Origin: Lacipirellula limnantheis
GTDB taxonomy: Bacteria; Planctomycetota; Planctomycetia; Pirellulales; Lacipirellulaceae
Reading direction: 5' to 3'
Length of the DNA: 64,000 nucleotides
Assembly: GCF_007746075.1 (NCBI RefSeq)
Contig: NZ_CP036339.1
Span: 1,574,856-1,638,855, forward strand
Below are positions 27,414 through 39,022 of the stretch, piece after piece (positions within the stretch are counted from its first letter, which is position 1; each line of letters starts with the position of its first letter). Both the position numbers and the translations under genes were made by a program. Below the pieces are notes generated by a model. It did no database searches, was not told the DNA's origin, and was given only the letters and a program-made list of their open reading frames with translations.

Positions 27414-27755
27414 CTAGTGCCGATGTTGCCCCATCATGCGGCTCCGTTCCATCGCCTCTTCGGCGAGACGAATGTAGCCCATTTCGTTCGTGCCGGCGTA
27501 GGCCCGCTGATAGGTCACGCTGAGGGCGGTAAAGCTGAACGGGTCTCCCGGTTCGAGCTCGGTCACGCGCACGGCGTGCTGGATCGCTTCCTCATGCCGG
27601 CCCAGGCGCTGCAGCACCACCGCCAAGGCGGAGTGGGCTAGCGCGTAGGAGTCGTCCGCAGCAACCGCTTGCTCAAGTTTAGCGACCGCCTCCTCGAGCT
27701 TGCCTTCGGCCTTGAGTTTGTCGGCTTCGTCGTAAAGTTTTACTACTTCGGACAT
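27414..27755 (-). CDS. TPR-repeat protein
   Basis: A 113-aa protein consisting of about two and a half tetratricopeptide repeats (EAVAKLEQAVAADDSYALAHSALAVVLQRLGRHEEAIQHA, then LEPGDPFSFTALSVTYQ). It has no signal peptide. It is likely a small protein-protein interaction module; the partner is unknown. It converges on the flotillin gene across a repeat element. Confidence 0.82.
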   Translation of the reverse strand: MSEVVKLYDEADKLKAEGKLEEAVAKLEQAVAADDSYALAHSALAVVLQRLGRHEEAIQHAVRVTELEPGDPFSFTALSVTYQRAYAGTNEMGYIRLAEEAMERSRMMGQHRH

Positions 27756-28173
27756 GATGGAACGCCGCTGGGGGAGTGAGCAAATATGCGGTTGCCCGCA
27801 ACAACATACGAAGTCGCCGCAAAGCTAGTCTCGACTTGCGGCATTCATTGTACTGCGAAACGTTGCGCGGAGGACAGGGGGCGTCCTAGCTAGGGTGTTG
27901 CAGCTCAAGTACTTACGAGCGGTAAACCCCCCATGAGGGGGAAGGAGAGTGCATCTTGCCCGTGGCACGAAACCGCGGCGCCCTTTCGCTAGCAACGACG
28001 ATTTGCTGGTCAAACGCTAAGCCCACACAATCGGAACGACCGATAGAAGCGGCAGCGGCGAAGTTCCCTGCCGAACTCGCTGCGCCGGCGCCCGACGAAC
28101 TGCCGCCCCGCTTTCGCCGCCACGTCGCCGACGTCACGTCAACGCCTTCGGTCAGTTGTGAGGACCCGCCACG
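27756..28173. other. Intergenic region upstream of lpxA
   Basis: About 420 bp. A short palindrome CCCCCCATGAGGGGG lies near 27927. A TTG-initiated 73-codon ORF ends by overlapping the lpxA ATG, but its composition is not protein-like and no family is recognised. Nothing else is seen. Confidence 0.4.
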
Positions 28174-29037
28174 ATGATTCATCCCACTGCCGTCGTTAGT
28201 CCTCGCGCCGTCGTCCATTCGAGCGTCGAGATCGGCCCCTTTTCGATCGTGGAAGCCGATGCGGTCATCGGGCAAGGGTGCAAGCTCGCGGGGCGAACGA
28301 CGATCAAATCACACACGGTGCTCGGCCGCGACGTCATCGTCGGCGAGGGGGCCGTGCTTGGCGGGCTGCCGCAGCATATCAGCCCGCCGGAACACCCAGG
28401 CCGCGTGGTCGTCGGCGAACGGACCGTCATTCGCGAGAATGTCACCATTCACCGGGCGATGATCGGCGAGGGTGAAACGCGAATCGGCAGCGATTGCCTG
28501 ATGATGGTCGGCAGCCATGCGGCGCACGACGTTCGCGTCGGCAACCGGGTGATCATTACGAACAACGTTTTACTGGGCGGGCACGTCCAGGTCGGCGACC
28601 GGGCCGTGCTCGGCGGCGCCGCGGCAGTTCACCAGTTCTGTCGCATCGGTCGGCTCGCGATGATCGGCGCCTGCGCGAAGGTCGTGCAGGACGTGCCGCC
28701 GTTCGTCATGACTGACGGCGAGTCGGCGATGATCGTCGGCTTGAACAAGGTCGGCCTGCGGCGATCGGGCATGACCCGCGAAGAGATGGACGACTTGAAG
28801 GCTGCGTACCGCTTGATCCACCGCCAGGGGCTGCTCTTCGACGAAATGGTCGCTGCGCTGGCAGCCGCCTATCCCAGCGGACCTGCCGCGGAATTTGCGG
28901 AGTTTTATCGCGGCGGCAAACGCGGCTTCGTCCAGGAACGGCGCAGCCCGCCGAAAGTCGCGATTCGAATTCATGCGGCGCAAGACGAACTCGAAGACGA
29001 AGATTCTTCGGAGCAACGGACGCGCAAGGCCGGCTAA
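28174..29037 (+). CDS. lpxA: UDP-N-acetylglucosamine acyltransferase
   Basis: First acyl transfer in lipid A synthesis, supporting an LPS-type outer membrane in this planctomycete. The 287-aa protein starts MIHPTAVVSPRAVV and has regular hexapeptide repeats forming a left-handed beta-helix. The catalytic-His region is GSHAAHDVRVGN near residue 120, followed by HVQVGDRAVLGG and HQFCRIG. The helical C-terminus (GLNKVGLRRSGMTREEM) fits LpxA. It is about 25 residues longer than E. coli LpxA because of a charged tail. No lpxD, lpxC or fabZ neighbours are present. Confidence 0.92.
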   Translation: MIHPTAVVSPRAVVHSSVEIGPFSIVEADAVIGQGCKLAGRTTIKSHTVLGRDVIVGEGAVLGGLPQHISPPEHPGRVVVGERTVIRENVTIHRAMIGEGETRIGSDCLMMVGSHAAHDVRVGNRVIITNNVLLGGHVQVGDRAVLGGAAAVHQFCRIGRLAMIGACAKVVQDVPPFVMTDGESAMIVGLNKVGLRRSGMTREEMDDLKAAYRLIHRQGLLFDEMVAALAAAYPSGPAAEFAEFYRGGKRGFVQERRSPPKVAIRIHAAQDELEDEDSSEQRTRKAG

Positions 29038-29066
29038 CCGCCGCAACGGAGCCTGTCCATGTCTTC

Positions 29067-29151
29067 TACCCCTGGCTCCGCCAGGGGTAGAACAGCGCCG
29101 GACAACGCTTACCGGTATGGTGGCCGACTCCCTGGCGGAGCCAGGGGCTGA
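29067..29151. repeat. Palindromic element, family A
   Basis: Left arm ACCCCTGGCTCCGCCAGGGG and right arm GACTCCCTGGCGGAGCCAGG, separated by about 35 bp. The spacer GACAACGCTTACCGGTATGG is close to that of the copy at 53007. Confidence 0.8.
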
Positions 29152-29175
29152 AAAGGCAACACATAGCCAAAATAG

Positions 29176-29216
29176 AAACGCCGGCGGGAACAATTCGTTC
29201 CGGCCGGCGTTTTTTA
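29176..29216. terminator. Bidirectional intrinsic terminator between lpxA and ppdK
   Basis: Stem AACGCCGGC plus GGAAC pairs with GTTCC plus GCCGGCGTT, flanked by six T on one strand and an A-rich run on the other. It serves the convergent lpxA and ppdK genes. Confidence 0.85.
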
Positions 29217-29251
29217 CTTTTGCGTCCAATCCGCTAAGCGGATCAGCCCGT

Positions 29252-31921
<2,670 letters not shown>

Positions 31922-32635
31922 CGTTGTGAGTTACCTTGTGAGTTTCGATGAAACGTTGAATCGAATGCCGAGGCGCGACGGGCGTCGGTGCGGCAACCGT
32001 TGTGGCTGCGGGCGAATTCGGCACGGCGGAATGTTCGGTGTCGTCATCCCCCCAGGGGCGACGTTGAGTTTTCAGCGACGGGCCCGCTTTGCTAGGGGAT
32101 TCCGCCGAGTGAAAACAAGCCCTACAAGCTAGCCCTGAGGTTGGGGAGCGTCAAGGCGGCGGCGGCGCGGCCGGGAGAGTCTCAATATCCGCCAGGCGCG
32201 GCAGTCCGTTCGAAATCGTTCATCTTCCGGATTGCTTTTCGCCGCGCAGTTTTGTATAGTGGACTGATGTTCATATTCGCCTGCTTCAGGCTACCGGTGC
32301 GCTGTCCAGCTGTCGCTGACTGTTGGATCCGGCATCATCATGGTGCACATTCAGACTTAAAGGCTCTTGTGAATGCTTACGGGACTCGACTGTTGGGCGA
32401 GAGTGGCCAGGGTTTGCCGGTTCCTGGACAATGAGCGTCCAATCGAATTGTGTCGCGACATTTGTCGCCCGGTGTCGTGACTCTAACCCCATTGATTCTA
32501 AGGGATTTCGCTTTCTGTCGCCAAAAATCGATCACGCGACAGATAGCGACAAATGCCCCTCTCACGAGCCTTCGTCGTCGCAGGGTAGTCGGCGTGGTAG
32601 TAATTGGAACTGAGGCGTTGGACCAGGGTCGCGCG
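31922..32635. other. Intergenic region upstream of ppdK
   Basis: About 700 bp of mixed composition between ppdK and the endonuclease V remnant. 32240-32600 is lower in GC, with several GTCGCGACA-type motifs. No coding sequence or RNA could be recognised. Confidence 0.35.
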
Positions 32636-32980
32636 TCACTTCGGCGCGTAGTGCGCCATCCGAGTCGGCTCCCGCAAGCGATAGCCGCGGCAAGCTTCGA
32701 GCACGAGGTCGAGCGCCGTCGGCAGGTTGATCTTATGGCCGACGGAAAATGTGGAGCGGATTGACGCGGTCGCGGGTGCGGAGCGCGGCGCCGATGAGTT
32801 CGTGCTTATCTCAAGGTTGGTGTAGCTGCCGGCTTCGTCCGCGGGTTCGTCATGCGTACCGATGAGGCGGGACATCGCGCAGCCGATGGTCGGCTTGTCG
32901 AGCAATAGGCCGTGATGGGCGGCGATGCCGAGGCGGCGGGGGCGGGACGCCCCGGCTCGCTGGAAGAGATGAGATGGCGA
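32636..32980 (-). pseudogene. nfi: Decayed endonuclease V gene (C-terminal remnant)
   Basis: Endonuclease V cuts DNA at deaminated bases such as inosine. The remnant reads [31 protein letters not shown], then SVGHKINLPTALDLVLE-CRGYRLREPTR, which is clear EndoV C-terminal half. The N-terminal half, with the first catalytic Asp, is absent; before PRRLG the expected D-G-x-G is lost. Between GSYTNL and SVGHK the native sequence continues in another frame (KHELIGAALRTRDRVNPLH), showing two compensating frameshifts near 32746-32752 and 32806-32816. The gene is almost certainly non-functional. Confidence 0.8.
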
Positions 32981-33013
32981 ATCGTTTCCTAATTCTACTA
33001 CCACGGGCGCAAC

Positions 33014-33053
33014 AAAAAAGGCGGCCCGACTCGCAGTTGCGAATCGGGCCGCC
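33014..33053 (-). terminator. Intrinsic terminator of the YTV-repeat gene
   Basis: On the minus strand, GGCGGCCCGATTCGCA pairs with TGCGAGTCGGGCCGCC (one mismatch region) and is followed by TTTTTT. It lies 70 bp past the stop of the YTV-repeat gene. Confidence 0.85.
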
Positions 33054-33121
33054 CCGAACCGTCTTGACCAAGCCTCATCTATCGACTCAGGGTTTCCCCT
33101 CTGAGTCTTCCATTACTCAGC

Positions 33122-34852
33122 TCAGTTGCAGCAGCTGTCGGCCACGCCGCAGGTCGGCTCTTCAGCACAACCGCAGCTCGGCTCGCAGGCGACGCAGACC
33201 GGAACTTGCTTGCAGATGATCTTCGGGCAGCAGATCGTCTTGGTGTAGCACTCGGTGCGGGGGACGCACTTCATGACCTTAATCGTCTTCTGCTCGCAGA
33301 CCGGCTTGCACACCGTGTAGCAGACGGTCTTCGAGCGTTGCTCGGGGACCATCTTGCAAACTTGGTAGGTGCAGGTCTTCTGCTCGGGAACCATGTGGCA
33401 GACCTTGTATTCGCAGGTCCGTTGTTCCGGAACCATCTTGCAGACCTTGTAGCAGACGGTCTTCGAGTGTTGCTCGGGGACCATCTTGCAGACTTGGTAG
33501 TTGCAAGTGCGGGTTTCCGGAACCATCTTGCAGACCTTGTACTCGCAGGTCCGTTGCTCAGGCACCATGTGGCAGACCTTGTACTCGCAGGTCCGCTGTT
33601 CCGGCACCATCTTGCAGACCTGGTAATTGCAGGTCTTCGTCTCGGCAACCATCTTGCAGACCTTGTAGCAGACGGTCTTCGAGCGTTGCTCGGGGACCAT
33701 CTTGCAGACTTGGTAGTTGCAAGTGCGGGTTTCCGGAACCATGTGGCAAACCTTGTACTCGCAGGTCTTGGTCTCGGGGACCATCGTGCAGACCTTGTAG
33801 CACTCGGTGCGGGTGCGGCATTCGCAGACCGTCTTGCAGCAGTTGATCGTCTTCTCGATGCAGCAAGGAACCCAAACGCGCTTGCAGCACTTGATCGGCG
33901 GGCCTTGGCAGGTCAGCGTCACGCACGGACCGGGCTTGTAGACGCACTTGCAGAGGCAAGCGTCCCACTCGAACGTTCCGACGCTGGCGACCGTCTTCTT
34001 GCAGACCGGACGCTGGACTTCGTACGTCTGGGTCTGCCAGTTGCCGCTCTTCACCATGATCGTCTTGGTGTAGGGAACCTTCACCGCGACCTGGTACTGC
34101 ACTTCACGCTGACGGGTTTCCCACACTGGCTTGCAGACCGTGTAGCAGCGAGTCTTGGTTTCCCAGACTGGCTTGCACACGGTGTAGCAGCGGGTCTTGG
34201 TTTCCCAAACCGGCTTGCAGACGGTGTAGCAAACTTCCTTCTGGTGCGTTTCCCAGACCGGCTTGCACACGGTGTAGCAGCGAGTCTTGGTTTCCCAGAC
34301 TGGCTTGCACACGGTGTAGCAGCGAGTCTTGGTTTCCCAGACTGGCTTGCACACGGTGTAGCAGCGGGTCTTGGTTTCCCAGACTGGCTTGCACACGGTG
34401 TAGCAACGGGTCTTCGTCTCCCACACCGGCTTGCAGACCGTGTAGCAGACTTCCTTCGAATGCGTTTCCCACACTGGCTTGCAGACCGTGTAGCAACGCG
34501 TCTTCGTTTCCCACACCGGCTTGCAGACGGTGTAGCAGCGAGTCTTGGTCTCGTACACCGGCTTGCAGACCGTGTAGCAGACCTCTTTCTGGCACGTCTC
34601 GGGAACCATCCGAGTGACGTTGATCACCTTGTCTTCACAGACCCGGTCGTAGACCGTCCGCGTGCAAGTGATCTCTTTTTGTTCGTAGACTTTGCACCGC
34701 ACTGTTTTATAAACAGTGTGGCAGTCTTGTTGATGGCTACACGGGACAACCCCGTTGTAGCGAGCAACGCCGCAGTACCCCGCCCACGCCGGCGATGCCA
34801 GCAGAGCTAAGGCGAAGACTGCGAGCGTCGTCTCACGCAATTTCGCTCTCAT
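33122..34852 (-). CDS. YTV-repeat cysteine-rich envelope protein
   Basis: A 576-aa exported protein made of tandem repeats. The signal peptide is residues 1-24 (LAVFALALLASPAWA). Eleven copies of a YTVCKPV(W/Y)ET unit, mostly spaced 14 residues (CYTVCKPVWETKTR), run from about residue 100 to 260. A Cys-rich spacer follows (CLCKCVYKPGPC). A second array of about twelve units of the form (Y/N)xVC(K/H)MVPE closes the protein. It matches the planctomycete YTV family, reported from the proteinaceous cell wall of Rhodopirellula. Paired cysteines suggest a disulfide-crosslinked wall. AAGGAGG sits seven bases before the ATG, implying strong translation. Confidence 0.9.
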   Translation of the reverse strand: MRAKLRETTLAVFALALLASPAWAGYCGVARYNGVVPCSHQQDCHTVYKTVRCKVYEQKEITCTRTVYDRVCEDKVINVTRMVPETCQKEVCYTVCKPVYETKTRCYTVCKPVWETKTRCYTVCKPVWETHSKEVCYTVCKPVWETKTRCYTVCKPVWETKTRCYTVCKPVWETKTRCYTVCKPVWETKTRCYTVCKPVWETHQKEVCYTVCKPVWETKTRCYTVCKPVWETKTRCYTVCKPVWETRQREVQYQVAVKVPYTKTIMVKSGNWQTQTYEVQRPVCKKTVASVGTFEWDACLCKCVYKPGPCVTLTCQGPPIKCCKRVWVPCCIEKTINCCKTVCECRTRTECYKVCTMVPETKTCEYKVCHMVPETRTCNYQVCKMVPEQRSKTVCYKVCKMVAETKTCNYQVCKMVPEQRTCEYKVCHMVPEQRTCEYKVCKMVPETRTCNYQVCKMVPEQHSKTVCYKVCKMVPEQRTCEYKVCHMVPEQKTCTYQVCKMVPEQRSKTVCYTVCKPVCEQKTIKVMKCVPRTECYTKTICCPKIICKQVPVCVACEPSCGCAEEPTCGVADSCCN

Positions 34853-35388
34853 TCCTTTGCCTCCTTACCTGTGAGTCGACAGAGACTCATGTGTGAAACT
34901 AGACGGTCTGGTCAAGACGGAACGATTTCCCGTCCCCAATAGATTCGGAAGTTACAGCCTTCGCTCCTTAGCCAGATCACGCGAGTTTCGCACGACACGC
35001 AGGTCACGCAGGCCATCCAATCGATACCACCTGCCTGGATGACCTTGCGCTGTCCGAAAACTCGACGGCGCGTTGTGCGGATGCGCGAAGCGTTCCGGCT
35101 GGCGCGGAGCAAGACGGTCAGCTCAAGTTGCATCCCTGCGGCGCCGGTAGGCGTCGTAGGGGTGCTCCAGTCCACTGGCGACGCGCTGGATCGCCAAATA
35201 GGCGCGAGCGGGATTTGGCTAAGTCGCAAGTCGTTGGCAGGGTTGACGATCCGCCCGCGAGAGCGGACGCACTTCGCTTGCTGGCATGCGACGGTTGGTC
35301 TAGAGTGAGTTGCCTAGGGGCGGCCCGCTTATTTCGAGTTCGCCACCCCTCAAGCGAAGTCCTTCCTCCCTGCCGTGAGCCGCCAGGC
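34853..35388. other. Divergent intergenic region between the YTV gene and rex
   Basis: About 535 bp. A TGAGTC/GACTCA hairpin lies at about 34872-34889 in the 5' leader of the YTV-repeat gene. A minus-strand ORF of 105 codons (34912-35229) has no recognisable homology. Promoters for both flanking genes must lie here but are not clear. Confidence 0.4.
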
Positions 35389-36063
35389 ATGAGCTCGTCG
35401 AAGCCGCCGAATTCTCGTTCGGAAGCGGGCTCCGTTCCCGCCGCGGTGGTCAATCGGCTCAGCCTGTACTTGCGCGAACTGCAACATTTGGTTGCTGAAG
35501 GCATTCAGACGACCAGCAGCAGCCAGTTGGGCGAGCGCCTTGGGTTCAGCGACGCACAAGTGCGCAAGGATTTGGCTCACTTCGGCGCGTTCGGCCATCC
35601 GGGAGTTGGCTACCGGTGCGACGAACTGATTAGCGAGATCCGCCGAATCTTGGGGACTGATCGGGTTTGGACCGTGGCCCTCGTGGGCGTCGGCAACCTG
35701 GGGCGCGCCTTGCTGGGCTACAAGGGTTTCGAATCGCAAGGTTTCCGCGTCGCGGCGGCGTTCGATTCGGACCCGGCGAAAGTGGGTGACCGCGTTGAGG
35801 GGGTCGAGATTAGGTCGATCGAGGAAATTGGCCAGATCGTGGCTCGAGGAGCCATCGACCTCGGCATGGTGGCCGTGCCGGCGGGATTCGCCCAGGCGGT
35901 GGCCGACGTCCTCGTGGCGGCAGGGGTGCGCGGGATCGTGAACTTTGCGCCCGTATCGCTCGCCCTGCCTGAAGGAGTAAGTCAGGTCGGAGTCGACCTG
36001 GCTCGCGAACTGGAACAGGTTTCGTTCGCCGTGGCGAGTAGATTGCGGGCGGAGGGGGCGTAA
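35389..36063 (+). CDS. rex: Redox-sensing transcriptional repressor Rex
   Basis: Senses the NADH/NAD+ ratio and represses fermentative or respiratory genes. The 224-aa protein has an N-terminal winged helix (RLSLYLRELQHL, SSQLGERLGFSDAQVRKDLAHFG) and a Rossmann domain with VALVGVGNLGRALLGY near residue 100. A C-terminal swapped helix ends in EQVSFAVASRL. ATG at 35389 is chosen; the frame is open upstream to 35128 but that part lacks homology. Rex commonly regulates itself, but no operator was recognised. Confidence 0.94.
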   Translation: MSSSKPPNSRSEAGSVPAAVVNRLSLYLRELQHLVAEGIQTTSSSQLGERLGFSDAQVRKDLAHFGAFGHPGVGYRCDELISEIRRILGTDRVWTVALVGVGNLGRALLGYKGFESQGFRVAAAFDSDPAKVGDRVEGVEIRSIEEIGQIVARGAIDLGMVAVPAGFAQAVADVLVAAGVRGIVNFAPVSLALPEGVSQVGVDLARELEQVSFAVASRLRAEGA

Positions 36064-36210
36064 AAGAGCCCATGGCCCTGCCGTTGGTCGAGCGGCCGCC
36101 GGCGCCGCATCTACCGTGATAAGTCTACAGGCGGAGCCGGTGGCGTTTATGTGCACTCAACGCGGTAGCGGAGCGCGGCGGCAATCGGTAAATTAGCGGC
36201 TTAGAGGCGT

Positions 36211-36281
36211 TACCCCGTAGTGTAATGGTAACACTAGGGATTTTGATTCCCTCATTCTAGGTTCGAATCCTAGCGGGGTAG
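36211..36281 (+). tRNA. tRNA-Gln (UUG)
   Basis: A complete cloverleaf of 71 nt. Acceptor TACCCCG pairs with CGGGGTA, with G as discriminator. The D arm GTAGTGTAATGGTAAC, the anticodon stem AGGGA/TCCCT with loop TTTTGAT (anticodon TTG), and the T arm with GGTTCGAATCC are all present. CCA is not encoded. Confidence 0.97.
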
Positions 36282-36290
36282 TTTTTGGGG

Positions 36291-36361
36291 AGGAGTCAGG
36301 CGTCAGGAGTCAGGCGGCAGGATTTTTCCTGAGGCCTGGGCCCTGATTCCTGACTCCTTTT
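36291..36361 (+). terminator. Inverted repeat after tRNA-Gln, possible terminator
   Basis: AGGAGTCAGGCGTCAGGAGT (to about 36321) faces its imperfect complement ending CCTGATTCCTGACTCC, then seven T. It could end the tRNA transcript. The repeated GGAGTCAGG motif also marks it as another short palindromic repeat family. Confidence 0.6.
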
Positions 36362-36385
36362 TTGTTTTCATTCATGGAGTAGGTC

Positions 36386-37384
36386 GTGTCCCCATTCTTT
36401 GATACCCCTGCCGCGCGCTTTGCCATCGAGGCGGTGCGCGAGGCTTCGATCTTGGTTCGTCGCGTGCAGCGGGAGATGATCGGCGACGCGATCACCAAGG
36501 ATGACAAGTCGCCGGTGACGGTCGCCGACTTTGCCGCTCAGGCGGTCGTGGCGCACCGGCTCGCGGCACGCTTCCCCGACGCGGTCCTGGTGGGGGAAGA
36601 GAGCGCCGGGGGCCTGAAGGATGCGGCGTCTCGCTCGACGCTCGAGCAGATTACCCGCTTTGTGCAAACGGTCGAACCGAGCGCTACCGCCGAAAGCGTC
36701 TGCGACTGGATCGACCGCGGCTCGAACGAAGCGCCGGCGACTTATTGGACGCTCGATCCGGTCGACGGGACGAAGGGGTTTCTGCGTCATGATCAGTACG
36801 CCGTCGCGCTGGCGCTGGTCGAAAACGGCAAGGTCGTCTTGGGGGCGCTTGGGTGTCCGGAACTCGAAGGAGGAGTTCGGCCTGCGAAGGGCGGGGCTGG
36901 ATCGATCCTGCTGGCGGCGCGAGGAGAAGGGGCGTGGGTTCAATCGCTTGCCGAACCGAACGGGAAGTGGACGCGGCTGACGGCCTCGACGTCGGGCGAC
37001 CCGGCGGGAGCTCGCCTGCTGCGGTCGGTGGAGAAATCGCATACCGACGCCGACAGCATTGGCGACCTGGCGACGAAGCTCGGCGTGCGGGCCGACCCCG
37101 TGCCGATGGACAGCCAAGCCAAGTATGCCGTGCTCGCCGCGGGCGGCGGCGACGTGATCTTGCGGCTCCTATCCCCAAGCCGGCCCGACTATCGGGAAAA
37201 GGTATGGGATCAGGCCGCCGGGTCGATCGTGGTCGAAGAGGCTGGGGGCCGGGTGAGCGACCTCGACGGCAAGCCGCTCGACTTTTCGCATGGGCGGACG
37301 TTGGCGACCAATCGCGGGGTGTTGGTGACGAACGGGCCGCTGCATGAGGCCTTTTTGGCGGGACTAAAGGCAATCGGGGCGTAA
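36386..37384 (+). CDS. 3'(2'),5'-bisphosphate nucleotidase, Hal2/CysQ type
   Basis: A 332-aa Mg2+-dependent phosphatase of the inositol-monophosphatase superfamily. It probably hydrolyses 3'-phosphoadenosine 5'-phosphate from sulfate metabolism. The metal-site motifs are VGEESAG, the Hal2-like DPVDGTKGF (near residue 128) and WDQAAGSIVVEEAGG (near 278). The start is GTG at 36386 with GGAG about nine bases upstream; the in-frame upstream region is blocked. It is 35 bp before the ClpN-like gene. Confidence 0.88.
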   Translation: MSPFFDTPAARFAIEAVREASILVRRVQREMIGDAITKDDKSPVTVADFAAQAVVAHRLAARFPDAVLVGEESAGGLKDAASRSTLEQITRFVQTVEPSATAESVCDWIDRGSNEAPATYWTLDPVDGTKGFLRHDQYAVALALVENGKVVLGALGCPELEGGVRPAKGGAGSILLAARGEGAWVQSLAEPNGKWTRLTASTSGDPAGARLLRSVEKSHTDADSIGDLATKLGVRADPVPMDSQAKYAVLAAGGGDVILRLLSPSRPDYREKVWDQAAGSIVVEEAGGRVSDLDGKPLDFSHGRTLATNRGVLVTNGPLHEAFLAGLKAIGA

Positions 37385-37419
37385 TGTTCAGCGCATGTTC
37401 CTTCTGTGAGGGAATCTGG

Positions 37420-37866
37420 ATGACCTACGAATTGTTCACTGAGCGAGCACGCGAGGTTTTTCAACGTGCCAATGAAGAGGCTCTAAGTTTTGGCAAAAAG
37501 AGCCGAATCGACACCCATCACATTTTGCTGGGAGTGCTTAAAGAAGGGGCGGGGACGGCAGTGCATGTCCTTAACGCTCACGGGATCAATGTTCAGTCCG
37601 TCCGCACTGAAATAGAACCGTTGGGAGAGAAGGGGCCGTACCAAGACGGGCGGGGCAAGTTGCCCATGACCGCGACCGCTAAGAACCTGGTCGAATACGC
37701 GCTTCAGGAAGCCCGCTCGTTAGGGCCTTCATCCGTTGAGACGGAGCACATTGTCTTGGGCCTTCTGCGAGAGCCGGAAGGCGTTGCCGCCGAGGTTTTC
37801 CGGGCTTTGGCCGTCAATAGAGAAAGGGATATAGTGAATTTCTTGGGCCGTGAGGCGGGTAAGTAA
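37420..37866 (+). CDS. Stand-alone Clp N-terminal (ClpC-type) domain protein
   Basis: A 148-aa protein made only of the double Clp-N repeat: YELFTERAREVFQRANEEA, IDTHHILLGVLKEGAGTAVHVL, then a second half with VETEHIVLGLLREPEGVAAEV. No AAA+ module follows. ATG at 37420 has GAGGGA six bases upstream; the earlier ATG at 37384 overlaps the previous stop. In ClpC this domain binds substrates or adaptors, so the free domain may act as an adaptor or competitor of a ClpC coded elsewhere. That is inference. Confidence 0.88.
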   Translation: MTYELFTERAREVFQRANEEALSFGKKSRIDTHHILLGVLKEGAGTAVHVLNAHGINVQSVRTEIEPLGEKGPYQDGRGKLPMTATAKNLVEYALQEARSLGPSSVETEHIVLGLLREPEGVAAEVFRALAVNRERDIVNFLGREAGK

Positions 37867-37896
37867 ATCGCCCTGCGTATATCTGGCCATTTATCC

Positions 37897-37926
37897 CTCT
37901 CCGGCCGCTCGTTGACCGGCGGCTAA
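37897..37926. repeat. Single arm of repeat family D
   Basis: CTCTCCGGCCGCTCGTTGAC followed by CGGCGGCTAA. It matches the right arm at 27366-27396. The surrounding 250 bp before rpsB holds no gene. Confidence 0.6.
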
Positions 37927-38119
37927 GGACTCAGCCTACCTGGACGATCTGCCGGGCGGCCGCTAAATTACAGGGCTCCACTTTGCTCGCGCGGCCTCGG
38001 GAAGGGTGGATCATAGACGAGGCCGAGAACGTTTCCTTGCCAACGCCGGACGCCCGCGAACGCTTTGACGGTCGCACTCATGGGACATAGCCGGCGTGCC
38101 ACTGTCAGGAGTTTGCACT

Positions 38120-38860
38120 GTGTCGACGACCCTCGTCAAAGAGTTGGTAGAGTCGGGCGTCCATTTCGGCCATCGATCGAGCCGTTGGAACCCGAAGATG
38201 CGGCCGTACATTTACGCCCGCCGCAATCTGATTCACATCATCGACGTCCGCGAAACGATCCGCGGTCTGCTGCGAGCCAAGAAGTACCTGTCGGACGTCG
38301 CCTCGCACGGCAGCCTCATCCTGTTCGTCGGGACGAAGCGTCAGGCTCGCGAGACGATTCAACGCGAAGCCGAGCGTTGCGGCATGCCTTACGTCGCTGA
38401 CCGCTGGTTGGGCGGCACGCTGACGAACTTCCGCACCATTCGCGATCGGCTCGGCCGCCTTGAGGAACTTGAAAAGACCCTCAACGGCGAGGATATCAAG
38501 ACCTACTCGAAGAAGATGCAGTCGACGCTCACGCGCGAGTACCGCAAGATTCACCACAACCTCAACGGCATGCGCACGATGACCCGCCTGCCGGAGTGCA
38601 TGGTCGTCGTCGACCCGCGTAAGGAGAAGAACGCGATCAAGGAAGCCCGCAAGCTGGGCATCGCCACGGTGGCCCTGATCGACACCGACTGCGACCCCGA
38701 CCTGGTCGACTTGCCGATCCCCGGCAACGACGACAGCATGCGGTCGATCGAGCTGATCGTGAAGATCCTGGCCGATGCGATCGCCCAGGGGAAGGTTCAG
38801 CAGTCGGTGCAACAGGCCCAAATGAAGCGGGCCGAGATGGTCGAACCGGCGAAGGACTAG
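38120..38860 (+). CDS. rpsB: 30S ribosomal protein S2
   Basis: A 246-aa S2 protein with [22 protein letters not shown] at the N-terminus and [14 protein letters not shown] plus [21 protein letters not shown] at 38120 is chosen because CAGGAG lies eight to nine bases upstream; GTG at 38096 has none. It opens the conserved order rpsB-tsf-pyrH-frr. Confidence 0.96.
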   Translation: MSTTLVKELVESGVHFGHRSSRWNPKMRPYIYARRNLIHIIDVRETIRGLLRAKKYLSDVASHGSLILFVGTKRQARETIQREAERCGMPYVADRWLGGTLTNFRTIRDRLGRLEELEKTLNGEDIKTYSKKMQSTLTREYRKIHHNLNGMRTMTRLPECMVVVDPRKEKNAIKEARKLGIATVALIDTDCDPDLVDLPIPGNDDSMRSIELIVKILADAIAQGKVQQSVQQAQMKRAEMVEPAKD

Positions 38861-38911
38861 TTTCCTTCGGCCTCTAAACCATCCAACAGTCTTAAAAAAT
38901 AGGCATTAGGA

Positions 38912-38992
38912 TTTCACGCAAAGGCGCGAAGGCGCAAAGAAATGCGTGATTGCTTTTGTCTTTCCTTTGCGTCTTTGCGCCTTTGCGTGAGA
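38912..38992. repeat. Inverted-repeat element, family C, between rpsB and tsf
   Basis: TTTCACGCAAAGGCGCGAAG faces CTTTGCGTCTTTGCGCCTTT (then GCGTGAGA) about 25 bp apart. Confidence 0.85.
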
Positions 38993-39022
38993 TGACTTAG
39001 AACCAGATTAGGAGTGAAGGCA

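Noticed and set aside
27956..28177. A small TTG-started ORF overlapping the lpxA start codon
   Set aside because: The stop-start overlap is suggestive of coupling, but there is no ribosome site and the translation resembles no family.
33122..34852. CRISPR-like tandem DNA repeats
   Set aside because: The regular 42-bp spacing is coding repeats of 14 residues in an intact signal-peptide protein; there are no unique spacers and no cas genes.
34912..35229. A 105-codon minus-strand ORF in the YTV-rex gap
   Set aside because: No homology, no ribosome site and non-protein-like composition.
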